Shown here piece by piece: positions 1 through 7,865 of a DNA stretch of 64,000 bases. Made by a program: the position numbers and the translations under genes. Below the pieces are notes generated by a model, which had not been told where the DNA came from, did no database searches, and worked only from the letters and a program-made list of their open reading frames with translations. The stretch is from Clostridia bacterium (GTDB lineage Bacteria > Bacillota > Clostridia > Oscillospirales > Acutalibacteraceae), in assembly GCA_017522225.1 (NCBI GenBank), contig JAFWZR010000013.1:141419-205418 (forward strand). Direction: 5' to 3'. Each line of letters starts with the position of its first letter. Position 1 is the stretch's first letter.

Positions 1-178
1 GGTCGCGGAGGATGAGTGCCTTTTTCACCTCTTCGGATTCATTCTTGTACTTTTCCTGTAAGCTGAGCTCTGCTTCCTTGGCAATAAACCAGCCGTCAAG
101 ACGCATCTTGGCGCGTTCATTTTTAAACAGTGCCTTTGCTTTTTTAGTTAATTTTTCGGGAGTGTAAATATTCTGCAT
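1..178 (-). CDS. Probable glycyl radical enzyme, N-terminal fragment
   Basis: A 59-codon start of a gene that runs off the left edge. It begins MQNIYTPEKLTKKAKALF and is Lys/Glu-rich. The start is an ATG at 178 preceded by a good AAAGGAGA ribosome site. I do not recognise the family from this stretch alone. The gene immediately upstream in the same operon is a glycyl radical enzyme activase with only a 13-bp gap, and activases are usually encoded beside their target, so this is inferred to be the glycyl radical enzyme. The diagnostic C-terminal glycine loop lies outside the window. Order here is activase first, enzyme second. The substrate is unknown. Confidence 0.5.
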   Translation of the reverse strand, partial: MQNIYTPEKLTKKAKALFKNERAKMRLDGWFIAKEAELSLQEKYKNESEEVKKALILRD

Positions 179-191
179 AACTGTATCTCCT

Positions 192-896
192 TTAAGTTGT
201 TACAACGGTCAGACCGTTGGCAACGAATAAATTTTTAAAATTCTGAACTGTTTCATCCGACACAAAGCCGTTTTCAATCTCGTATTCCGCTGTCCATTTA
301 TCCTTGCCGAATTCGTGGTAAGGCAAAAATTCAAATACTGCGTTCGATGTATCAAACCGTGTGAAGAAATCCGCAAATCCCTGCGGGGTATCGTTAACAT
401 TATGTATAAGAGGGATTCTGATGTGAATCTGTCTGCCTGAGGTGAATATTTTTTCAAGATTCCGTATAACCGACTCATTGCCGACTCCTATCCATTTTTT
501 ATGAATATCGGAATCAAAGTGCTTGAAATCGGCTATAAGGTAATCGACAAAGGCTGCTACCTCCATCAGATGCTCACTTGAAGCGTTGGTTTCAATCGCA
601 GTTGAAATACCTGCTTCCTGAAGCTTTTTAAGTAACTCTATAAGCTCAGTATACTGCAGCGTACATTCACCGCCCGTAAAAGTGACGCCGCCACCGTCAA
701 AAAACATCATCCTGCTGCGTTTCGCCTCGTCAAACAGCTCGTCAACGGTGTAGTTTCCGGCCTCGTTTTCTGTCACGGACATACTCTCGGGATTTGAACA
801 CCATTTACAGCGGAAGTTGCATCCCTGCAGATGATATACAAGTCTGTTGCCGGGTCCGTCCTGTGAATAATTGAAGCCCTTCTGCAAAATTTTCAT
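192..896 (-). CDS. Radical SAM glycyl radical enzyme activase
   Basis: A 234-aa radical SAM protein that would use a [4Fe-4S] cluster and S-adenosylmethionine to place a glycyl radical on a partner enzyme under anaerobic conditions. Visible: the cluster motif CNFRCKWC near residues 26-33, preceded by DGPGNRLVYHLQGC as in PFL-activase relatives, then the FTGGECTLQ glycine-rich SAM-binding motif near residues 73-81. There is no ferredoxin-like insert with extra cysteine motifs after the first cluster, so this is a short PflA-like activase, not the longer type with two extra clusters. It starts with ATG at 896 and is followed after 13 bp by the probable target enzyme. A consensus promoter with a palindrome lies upstream. 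Confidence 0.88.
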   Translation of the reverse strand: MKILQKGFNYSQDGPGNRLVYHLQGCNFRCKWCSNPESMSVTENEAGNYTVDELFDEAKRSRMMFFDGGGVTFTGGECTLQYTELIELLKKLQEAGISTAIETNASSEHLMEVAAFVDYLIADFKHFDSDIHKKWIGVGNESVIRNLEKIFTSGRQIHIRIPLIHNVNDTPQGFADFFTRFDTSNAVFEFLPYHEFGKDKWTAEYEIENGFVSDETVQNFKNLFVANGLTVVTT

Positions 897-935
897 CGAT
901 TTACCCCTTATATATACATTTAAAATGCTAGTTTG

Positions 936-964
936 ATTGTATACTTTGACAAACCATTTGTCAA
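936..964 (-). promoter_or_regulatory. Promoter and palindromic operator of the activase operon
   Basis: On the minus strand TTGACA (959-964) and TACAAT (936-941) are separated by 17 bp. The perfect palindrome TTGACAAACCATTTGTCAA (946-964; 8+3+8) covers the -35 box and much of the spacer. That placement suits a repressor site. The half-sites do not match Rex or FNR consensus as I know them, so the regulator is unknown. Confidence 0.75.
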
Positions 965-1019
965 GAAATTAAATAAATTGTATATATGCAATAAATTTAA
1001 GAATATTCGTCTGTTTTGC

Positions 1020-1065
1020 TTGACATTTTCTGAATTAATTGTATAATTATTCATTATCAATGAAT
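1020..1065 (+). promoter_or_regulatory. argC promoter with ArgR (ARG) box
   Basis: TTGACA (1020-1025) and TATAAT (1042-1047) with a 16-bp spacer form a near-perfect SigA promoter. The sequence TGTATAATTATTCA (1040-1053) matches the ARG box core TGAATWWWWATTCA at all but one position and covers the -10 box. A second TGAAT half-site at 1061-1065 starts a box centred exactly 21 bp downstream, the usual spacing of paired ARG boxes, although its other half is degenerate. Arginine-dependent repression by ArgR is the expected control; argR itself is not in the window. Confidence 0.8.
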
Positions 1066-1078
1066 ATAGGGTGATTAG

Positions 1079-2014
1079 GTGAAAAAGATTTTTATTGACG
1101 GTAAAGCAGGTACCACGGGACTGCGCATATACGAAAGATTAAGCGAGAGAAAAGACATCGAGCTGATGCTCATCTCCGACGAATTGCGTAAGGATGTGAA
1201 AGCAAGAAGAGAGATGCTCAACTCGTGTGATATCGCTTTTCTCTGTCTGCCTGATGCAGCAGCGATGGAGTCGGTTTCACTTATCGAAAATCCCGATGTA
1301 AAGGTTCTTGACACATCAACGGCACACCGTACAAATCCCGCATGGGCTTACGGCTTTCCCGAGCTTTCCGATGCACACAGGCAGAAGATTATCGGCTCAA
1401 ACAGAATTGCCGTGCCGGGTTGCCACGCAAGCGGCTTTATCGCTCTTGTTTATCCGCTTATTGAAAAGGGTGTTATCTCCCCCGACGCACTTCTTGCCTG
1501 TCATTCGCTTACAGGCTACAGCGGCGGCGGAAACAAAATGATCGGTGAGTATGAGGCTGACGAGGTCGACAAGACATACGGCTCTCCCCGTCAGTACGGT
1601 CTCGCACAGAGCCATAAGCATCTGCCTGAAATGACAGCAATTACAGGCATAAACAACGCTCCCGCATTCACTCCGATTGTTGCGGACTACTACAGCGGTA
1701 TGCTTGTAACCGTTCCTATCTTCAAATCGCAGATAAACGGTGCAAATTTAGATGAAATTCGTAAAATTTATAGTGCAAAATACCACGGACCTGTGGTACA
1801 ATATAAGTCTGACATCGGTGAGGGCGGATTTATCTGCTCCAACAAGCTTTCCTTTAACGACGGTATGGAAATTTTCGTTGAGGGTAACGAAGACAGAATT
1901 ATGCTGATGGCACGTTACGACAATCTCGGAAAGGGTGCTTCGGGCGCAGCTATTCAGAATATGAATATCATTCTCGGTGTCGATGAAACTACAGGACTTA
2001 ATTTTGAGGTGTAA
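1079..2014 (+). CDS. argC: N-acetyl-gamma-glutamyl-phosphate reductase, type 2
   Basis: Reduces N-acetyl-glutamyl-5-phosphate to the semialdehyde with NADPH, the third step of arginine (ornithine) synthesis. At 311 aa it matches the shorter type 2 ArgC class. Visible: an N-terminal FIDGKAGTTGLRIYERL nucleotide-binding turn, STAHRTNPAWAYGFPE around residues 80-95, and the active-site cysteine in VPGCHASG (C115). The start is GTG at 1079; no better in-frame start exists upstream. It is the first gene of argC-argJ-argB-argD, with argJ starting 3 bp after its stop, and lies under the ARG box promoter. Confidence 0.95.
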   Translation: MKKIFIDGKAGTTGLRIYERLSERKDIELMLISDELRKDVKARREMLNSCDIAFLCLPDAAAMESVSLIENPDVKVLDTSTAHRTNPAWAYGFPELSDAHRQKIIGSNRIAVPGCHASGFIALVYPLIEKGVISPDALLACHSLTGYSGGGNKMIGEYEADEVDKTYGSPRQYGLAQSHKHLPEMTAITGINNAPAFTPIVADYYSGMLVTVPIFKSQINGANLDEIRKIYSAKYHGPVVQYKSDIGEGGFICSNKLSFNDGMEIFVEGNEDRIMLMARYDNLGKGASGAAIQNMNIILGVDETTGLNFEV

Positions 2015-2017
2015 ACG

Positions 2018-3229
2018 ATGAAAGAAATTATGGGCGGTATCTGTGCCGCAAAGGGATTCAAGGCAAACGGTATACATTGCGGAATCAGAAAGAACAAGAC
2101 AAAAAGAGACCTCTCTCTTATCACAAGTGAAGTCAAGGCTGCAGCTGCAGCTGTATATACAACAAACCTTGTTAAGGGTGCTCCCCTTACAGTTACAAAG
2201 TCCCACATTGCTGATGGCTATGCTCAGGCAGTTATCTGCAACAGCGGTAACGCAAACACCTGTAACGCAAACGGTATTGAAATTGCAGAGCAGATGAGTG
2301 AGCTTGTCGAAAAGGCAACAGGCATCAGCAAGAACGATGTTGTTATCGCGTCAACGGGCGTTATCGGTCAGGTGCTTGACATCACACCGATTGCAAACGG
2401 TATGGACGAGCTTGCAGCAGGTCTCGGTGACCACAGTGACTTTGCCGCTGAGGGTATTATGACAACCGACACAGTCAAAAAGGAAATTGCAATCAGCTTT
2501 GACATCGGCGGTGTCGAGTGTAAAATCGGCGGTATCGCTAAAGGAAGCGGTATGATTCATCCGAATCTGGCAACAATGCTTGTTTTTATCACAACTGACG
2601 TTGCTATCGCTCCCGAACTTCTGCAGAAGGCACTCAGCACAGACATCGCATCAACCTTCAATATGGTAAGCGTTGACGGTGACACATCAACTAACGATAT
2701 GGTAACAGTGCTTGCAAACGGTATGGCAGGCAATGTGATTATCGATAAAGAGGACGAGAATTTTGCTGAGTTCTGTAAGGCTCTCAACAGTGTTACAGTT
2801 TACCTTTGCAGAAAAATTGCCGGTGACGGTGAGGGCGCAACAAAGCTCCTCGAGTGTAAGGTAACAGGTGCTGCAGATGAAAAGACTGCAAAAACTGTTG
2901 CAAAGTCAGTTATCTGCTCTTCACTTCTTAAGGCTGCCATGTTCGGTGCTGACGCTAACTGGGGACGCGTTCTTTGTGCTATCGGTTACAGCGGAGCAGA
3001 CGTTGATGTTAACAAAATCGACGTAAGCTTTGAATCGGCAAAGGGCAGACTTGACGTGTGCGTAAACGGTGCAGGCATTGAGTTCTCTGAAGAGAAGGCA
3101 AAGGAAATCCTGCTCGAAAAAGAAATAGACATCCTCGTTGAGCTTAACTCAGGTAATGCGGATGCAACCGCTTGGGGCTGCGACCTTACTTATGATTATG
3201 TTAAAATCAACGGCGATTACAGAACTTAA
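2018..3229 (+). CDS. argJ: Bifunctional glutamate N-acetyltransferase / ornithine acetyltransferase
   Basis: Transfers the acetyl group from N-acetylornithine to glutamate, making the arginine route cyclic; many homologues can also use acetyl-CoA. The 403-aa precursor is expected to cleave itself into alpha and beta chains at Ala185-Thr186 in the motif HPNLATMLVF, Thr186 then being the nucleophile. KGSGMIHPNLATM and the C-terminal NSGNADATAWGCDLTYDYV ending are typical of the family. Its ribosome site GAGGTG overlaps the end of argC, which suggests translational coupling. No separate argA or argE was seen in the window, consistent with the cyclic pathway. Confidence 0.96.
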   Translation: MKEIMGGICAAKGFKANGIHCGIRKNKTKRDLSLITSEVKAAAAAVYTTNLVKGAPLTVTKSHIADGYAQAVICNSGNANTCNANGIEIAEQMSELVEKATGISKNDVVIASTGVIGQVLDITPIANGMDELAAGLGDHSDFAAEGIMTTDTVKKEIAISFDIGGVECKIGGIAKGSGMIHPNLATMLVFITTDVAIAPELLQKALSTDIASTFNMVSVDGDTSTNDMVTVLANGMAGNVIIDKEDENFAEFCKALNSVTVYLCRKIAGDGEGATKLLECKVTGAADEKTAKTVAKSVICSSLLKAAMFGADANWGRVLCAIGYSGADVDVNKIDVSFESAKGRLDVCVNGAGIEFSEEKAKEILLEKEIDILVELNSGNADATAWGCDLTYDYVKINGDYRT

Positions 3230-3241
3230 GAGGTAACCGTA

Positions 3242-4132
3242 ATGAGAATTTCAAATCCTGACAGAGCACACGTGCTGACACACGCTCTGCCCTACATACA
3301 GAAATATGCAAACAAAATACTCGTTGTCAAATACGGCGGCAACGCTATGATTAACGAGGACCTCAAGCAGTCCGTAATGAGCGACATCATTCTTCTTTCC
3401 ACAGTCGGAATCAAGGTTGTGCTTGTTCACGGCGGCGGTCCCGAAATCACAGATATGCTTGCAAAAATCGGCAAGGAAACAAAGTTCGTAAACGGACTTC
3501 GTGTTACAGATAAGGAAACTGCAGATGTTGTACAGATGGTGCTTGCAGGTAAAATCAACAAGAGTCTCGTAAGCCTTATTCAGTCAAAGGGCGGCAAGGC
3601 AATCGGTCTCAGCGGTGCTGACGGTCATATGATTATCGCAAAGCCCCGTTGTGCTGAGCTTGGTTTTGTAGGTGATATTGAGAAGGTTGATGTTACGCCA
3701 ATTCTTGACACACTTTCAATGGGATACATCCCCGTTGTTTCAACAGTCGGCTGTGATAAGGACGGCAATGTTTACAACATCAATGCAGACACCGTTGCAG
3801 CTAAAATTGCAGGCGAGCTTAAGGCAGAGAGCCTTATTTCAATGACTGATATCGAGGGTATTCTCCGCGATAAGGATGACCCGTCTTCACTCATTTCAAG
3901 AATCTTTATCGAAGATGCACCCAAGCTTACAGAAGAAGGCATTATTTCGGGCGGTATGATTCCGAAGGTGCAGTGCTGTGTTGATGCTATCAACTGGGGT
4001 GTGCGCAAGGTTTTTGTTATTGACGGCAGAGTTAAGCACTCAATCATCATCGAAATCCTTACTGACGAAGGTATCGGCACGATGTTCGTCAACGGTGAAG
4101 AATACAAGAAAAGACACCCGGAGGCAAAATAA
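3242..4132 (+). CDS. argB: Acetylglutamate kinase
   Basis: Phosphorylates N-acetylglutamate with ATP, the second and often arginine-inhibited step of the pathway. At 296 aa it has the usual length. Visible: the VVKYGGNAM phosphate-binding segment near residues 28-36, LVHGGGPEITD near 60-70, and SISMTDIEGI/ISGGMIPKV segments of the amino-acid kinase fold. The N-terminal helix before the kinase core (ALPYIQKYANK) is of the sort found in arginine-sensitive hexameric enzymes; that sensitivity is an inference. It follows argJ by 12 bp with an AGAGGT ribosome site, and its stop codon directly abuts the argD start. Confidence 0.96.
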   Translation: MRISNPDRAHVLTHALPYIQKYANKILVVKYGGNAMINEDLKQSVMSDIILLSTVGIKVVLVHGGGPEITDMLAKIGKETKFVNGLRVTDKETADVVQMVLAGKINKSLVSLIQSKGGKAIGLSGADGHMIIAKPRCAELGFVGDIEKVDVTPILDTLSMGYIPVVSTVGCDKDGNVYNINADTVAAKIAGELKAESLISMTDIEGILRDKDDPSSLISRIFIEDAPKLTEEGIISGGMIPKVQCCVDAINWGVRKVFVIDGRVKHSIIIEILTDEGIGTMFVNGEEYKKRHPEAK

Positions 4133-5299
4133 ATGAGCATTACAGAAATTGATAAACAATATATAGCCAACACATATGCACGTTTCCCCGTTGAGCTTGT
4201 CAGCGGCAAGGGTGCAATCCTCAAGGACTCTGACGGCAAGGAATACATCGACCTCGGTGCCGGTATTGCCGTTAACGTGTTCGGTGTTGCAGACGATGAA
4301 TGGCTTGAGGCTGTTACAAAACAGCTCAACACTCTTACACATACATCAAACCTTTATTTCTCTGAGCCTTGCTCAACACTTGCAAAGATGCTCTGTGAGA
4401 GAACAGGTATGAAGAAGGCTTTCTTCGGCAACAGCGGTGCTGAGGCTAACGAGTGCGCAATCAAGGTTGCACGCCGTTACGCTTTTGACAAGTACGGTGA
4501 TGAGAGCCACTCAACAATAATCACACTTAAAAACAGCTTCCACGGCAGAACAATCGCCACTCTTACAGCAACCGGTCAGGACGGTTATCACACACACTTC
4601 GGTCCGTTTGTTGAGGGCTTTGTTTACGCTGAAGCAAACAATCTTGACGATGTAAAGCGTCTTGCAGAAGAAAACAACTGCGTTGCCGTTATGATGGAGC
4701 TCGTTCAGGGCGAGGGCGGTGTATGCAAGCTTGACGAGGATTTTGTCAAGGGAGTCAAGGCTCTTGCTGACGAAAAAGAGATGCTTATCATCATCGACGA
4801 GGTGCAGACAGGTAACGGCAGAACAGGCAGTCTCTACGCTTTCCAGCAGTACGGACTTATGCCCGATATCGTTACAACCGCAAAGGGCATCGGCGGCGGT
4901 CTTCCGATCGGTATTGCAATGCTTGGCGAAAAGGTGCAGGATGTTCTTGTGCCCGGCTCACACGGTACAACCTTTGGCGGAAACCCTGTTTGCTGTGCAG
5001 GTGCCTGCAATATTCTTTCACGAATTGACGACGAGCTTCTCAGCGAGGTCAAGGCAAAGTCACAGTATATTTTTGATGAGCTCTCAGATGCAAAGGGCGT
5101 CAAGAGTGTCAGCGGACTCGGCCTTATGATCGGTGTCGAAACCGAAAAGAGTGCAAAGGACATCGTTAACGCTTGTCTTGAGAAGGGTGTGCTTGTGCTT
5201 ACCGCAAAAACTAAGGTAAGACTTCTTCCTCCGCTCAACATCGGCTGGGATGACCTTAAGAAAGCAATTGCAATCCTTAAGGAAGCAATCGCTGAATAA
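4133..5299 (+). CDS. argD: Acetylornithine aminotransferase
   Basis: A PLP-dependent class III aminotransferase that converts N-acetylglutamate semialdehyde to N-acetylornithine. Visible in 388 aa: FFGNSGAEANECAIK (around 97-111), the IIIDEVQTGNGRTG loop (219-232), the PLP lysine K251 in TTAKGIGGGLPIG, and HGTTFGGNP. The ATG lies immediately after the argB stop, with CCGGAGG inside the end of argB as its ribosome site. It is the last gene of the arg operon and is followed by a strong hairpin terminator. A related gabT or rocD function is less likely given the operon. Confidence 0.95.
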   Translation: MSITEIDKQYIANTYARFPVELVSGKGAILKDSDGKEYIDLGAGIAVNVFGVADDEWLEAVTKQLNTLTHTSNLYFSEPCSTLAKMLCERTGMKKAFFGNSGAEANECAIKVARRYAFDKYGDESHSTIITLKNSFHGRTIATLTATGQDGYHTHFGPFVEGFVYAEANNLDDVKRLAEENNCVAVMMELVQGEGGVCKLDEDFVKGVKALADEKEMLIIIDEVQTGNGRTGSLYAFQQYGLMPDIVTTAKGIGGGLPIGIAMLGEKVQDVLVPGSHGTTFGGNPVCCAGACNILSRIDDELLSEVKAKSQYIFDELSDAKGVKSVSGLGLMIGVETEKSAKDIVNACLEKGVLVLTAKTKVRLLPPLNIGWDDLKKAIAILKEAIAE

Positions 5300-5322
5300 A
5301 AATAAATTTTCAAACAAAAATA

Positions 5323-5348
5323 AAAAGGACGGAAAATTCCGTCCTTTT
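5323..5348 (+). terminator. Terminator of the arg operon
   Basis: A 10-bp perfect stem AAAAGGACGG / CCGTCCTTTT with loop AAAATT, ending in TTTT. Confidence 0.85.
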
Positions 5349-5369
5349 GCGTATTAAAGAGGTGTTTAT

Positions 5370-6344
5370 ATGTGTACTGCAATCAGCTTTAATTCAAAGG
5401 ATCATTATTTCGGAAGAACGCTTGACCTTGAATATCATTATAACGAGAGTGTTGTTATAACGCCGAGAAGCTACTGCTTTGATTTCAGCAACGGCAACCG
5501 ACTCTGCAACCACTATGCCATAATCGGTATGGCTACGGTTGTAAACGACTACCCTCTTTATTATGAGGCAACAAACGAAAAAGGTCTGAGCATGGCAGGT
5601 CTTAATTTTCCGCACAATGCACAGTATTTCCCTGTCAGCGAGGATAAGGAAAATATTGCACCGTTCGAGTTTATTCCGTTTGTGCTTTCCCAATTTGAAA
5701 GCGTTGATGAGGCAACGCAAAGAATCAAAGATATCAACCTTGCGGACATTGATTTCAGTGAGGAGTTCAGGAATTCACCGCTTCATTGGATAATTTCTGA
5801 CCGTGAGAAAAGCATCACCGTAGAATGCACCTGTGACGGTATTGAAATTTTCGGCAATCCCAACGGTGTGCTTACAAACAATCCGCCCTTTGAATGGCAG
5901 ATGAAAAATCTTTCGCGTTATATGAGAAAAATCTTCAGCAGACCTGATCCGTATGTCCTTAACGAGGAAAATCCGGGTATGCTGTCAAAGGGGCTCGAGT
6001 TCTTCGGTCTGCCGGGTGATTTTTCGTCACCGTCAAGATTCGTCAAGACCGTTTTTGTAAAAAACAACTCGCATTGCGGCGAGAGTGAAAACGAAAGCGT
6101 AACTCTGTTTTTTCACATTTTGGGTTGTGTCAGCACTCCGTCAGGCTTTATAAGGGTTGAGGGTGACAAGCAATACAAAACGGTTTACACATCCTGCTGT
6201 AACACGGACAAGGGTATTTTTTATTACACCACATACGGCAATTCGCAGATAAGCGCCGTTGATATGCATAAAGAAAATCTCGACAGCGACTCTCTTACGG
6301 TATTTCCCTTAATAACAGAACAGCAGATAAACAGAATAAACTGA
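5370..6344 (+). CDS. Choloylglycine hydrolase family (bile salt hydrolase type)
   Basis: An Ntn-hydrolase of 324 aa expected to cut the amide bond of glycine- or taurine-conjugated bile salts, in the cytoplasm (no signal peptide). The initiator Met is followed by Cys2, the nucleophile after Met removal. All active-site residues of the bile salt hydrolase group can be placed: C2, R16, D19, N79 (GLNFP), N170 (GVLTNNP) and R223 (PSRF). FFHILG and the YTSCCNTDKGIFYYTTY segment also match clostridial enzymes. Penicillin V acylase is the alternative within the family, but the segments above resemble bile salt hydrolases more. The ribosome site is AGAGGTG. It lies alone between the arg operon terminator and a convergent operon. 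Confidence 0.88.
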   Translation: MCTAISFNSKDHYFGRTLDLEYHYNESVVITPRSYCFDFSNGNRLCNHYAIIGMATVVNDYPLYYEATNEKGLSMAGLNFPHNAQYFPVSEDKENIAPFEFIPFVLSQFESVDEATQRIKDINLADIDFSEEFRNSPLHWIISDREKSITVECTCDGIEIFGNPNGVLTNNPPFEWQMKNLSRYMRKIFSRPDPYVLNEENPGMLSKGLEFFGLPGDFSSPSRFVKTVFVKNNSHCGESENESVTLFFHILGCVSTPSGFIRVEGDKQYKTVYTSCCNTDKGIFYYTTYGNSQISAVDMHKENLDSDSLTVFPLITEQQINRIN

Positions 6345-6345
6345 A

Positions 6346-6377
6346 AAATGCAAGGTAGTGTTTGCTACCTTGCATTT
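6346..6377. terminator. Bidirectional terminator between convergent genes
   Basis: A 13-bp perfect stem AAATGCAAGGTAG / CTACCTTGCATTT with a 6-nt loop and T/A tracts on both sides. It serves the choloylglycine hydrolase gene on the plus strand and the end of the polC operon on the minus strand. Confidence 0.88.
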
Positions 6378-6381
6378 ATTT

Positions 6382-7851
6382 TTAGTCTTTATCCGAAACC
6401 TTGATTATGTACTCTCTGAAGAACACAACTGCTTCCTTAAGTGAGCTTATGGGAATACGCTCGTTTGTTGCGTGAGTTGTGAAGAAGAGTGAAAGCGGAA
6501 CATTGAACGGTGCAAAACGAAGAATGTTATCGCAGATTTCACCGTAGCGATAAGCATCGGTACCGCCCATTACAAGGTAAGGAGCAACTGCAACTCCCTC
6601 GGGATGAATGCTGTTTTCAACGCTCTCAATTGCCTTGAAGGCTCTTGAGGAGGTTGAGGAGAACGGTGTTGCCTCTTTACCGTTGAAATACTCAATGTCA
6701 ATGTCCTTGTATCTGATTACCTTGCGCACGTGCTTTTCAACATCTGCAAGGCTGTCGCCCGGAAGCGGACGGAAGTTGACGGTAATGCTCGGTCTCTGCG
6801 GAAGAACATTTGCCGCGGGACTTCCCTCGCACATTGAAACGCTGGTGATCGTTCTTACCATACTTGCACCCTGCGGAATTATCTTAAGAATAAATGTAAG
6901 CAGAGGCTTGAAGATAGGATAGTTACAGATGAGGATTTTGCCGAGATATGTTGCTCTGCCGCCGACAGCGTGAATAAGCTCATCAAGGAACGGCAGCCAA
7001 TGTGACCTGAACTGATGAGTCTCAAGGTCGCGGACGGCATTCGCAAGCTTCCACATACCGCTGTGCTTGGGTGCTGCTGAAGTATGGCCTCCCTTGTCGT
7101 GGAGAGTGATTTTCATATCTACATATCCCTTTTCTGCAGTGCCGACTGCGGCAAGGCGGGTATTGATTATACCCGGCAGATTAAGGTCGATAAGCGCACT
7201 GCCCTCGTCAAGCACGCTGTCGAGACGAACGCCTCTTTCCTTAAGCGTTTTAACGATTGTGCCTGCGCCTGAATAAACAGTTGAAACAGTCTCCTCGTTA
7301 TGACCGAAGCAGAGATAAACATCACGGTCAGGCTGAAAGCCCTCTGCCATAAGTGACTCAACCGCTTCCATAACGCAGATGAGGTGGTTTTTCATATCAA
7401 GAGCACCGCGTCCCCAGATAAATTCACCGTCATTGTATCCGCTGAATGCTTCGTGCTTCCAGTCTTTTTCCGTACCCTCAGAAACAGGAACAACGTCCTG
7501 ATGCGCCAGCATTGCCATAGGCTCAAGGTCAGGGTTCTTACCCTTCCAGAGATAAAGCAGGCTTGCCTTGTCGATGATTTCCTTGGTTGTGTTTTTTGCA
7601 ACGAGAGGATAAGTTTCGTCAAGGTATTTGTGGAACTTTTCAAATTCCTCCCAGTCAACACCTTCGTCTCTTACCTTGGAAATTGTCTTGAACTTAATCG
7701 CATCGGAAAGATGCTCAGCTACCTTGTCTGTATCAATTTTTGCATCTCTGATGTTTACCTTTTCAATTTTCTTCGGCTTAAAAAAAGCTGCACGGATAAG
7801 TGTTACAAGAACAAAAACCGCCAGAACCGCCAACAAAATTTTCCACCACAT
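6382..7851 (-). CDS. M20 family zinc metallopeptidase, membrane-anchored
   Basis: A 489-aa M20 peptidase (aminoacylase/carboxypeptidase group, similar in layout to PM20D1/CPS1). One hydrophobic segment at the N terminus (WWKILLAVLAVFVLVTLIRA) would anchor it, with the catalytic part probably outside. Metal-site motifs are visible: AHQDVVPV, GRGALDMKNH, GHNEETVS, VLDEGSALID and a late THATNERIP histidine. I chose ATG at 7851, because the GGCGG ribosome site is 9 nt upstream; a TTG three codons earlier would overlap that site. It is the last gene of the polC operon, 14 bp after the HisI-like gene. The substrate cannot be told from sequence. Confidence 0.87.
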   Translation of the reverse strand: MWWKILLAVLAVFVLVTLIRAAFFKPKKIEKVNIRDAKIDTDKVAEHLSDAIKFKTISKVRDEGVDWEEFEKFHKYLDETYPLVAKNTTKEIIDKASLLYLWKGKNPDLEPMAMLAHQDVVPVSEGTEKDWKHEAFSGYNDGEFIWGRGALDMKNHLICVMEAVESLMAEGFQPDRDVYLCFGHNEETVSTVYSGAGTIVKTLKERGVRLDSVLDEGSALIDLNLPGIINTRLAAVGTAEKGYVDMKITLHDKGGHTSAAPKHSGMWKLANAVRDLETHQFRSHWLPFLDELIHAVGGRATYLGKILICNYPIFKPLLTFILKIIPQGASMVRTITSVSMCEGSPAANVLPQRPSITVNFRPLPGDSLADVEKHVRKVIRYKDIDIEYFNGKEATPFSSTSSRAFKAIESVENSIHPEGVAVAPYLVMGGTDAYRYGEICDNILRFAPFNVPLSLFFTTHATNERIPISSLKEAVVFFREYIIKVSDKD

Positions 7852-7865
7852 AAATATCAACCGCC

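Noticed and set aside
946-964. Rex, FNR or NrdR operator
   Set aside because: The half-site TTGACAAA does not fit the Rex (TTGTTAA-type), FNR (TTGAT) or NrdR patterns that I know; left as an unknown operator.
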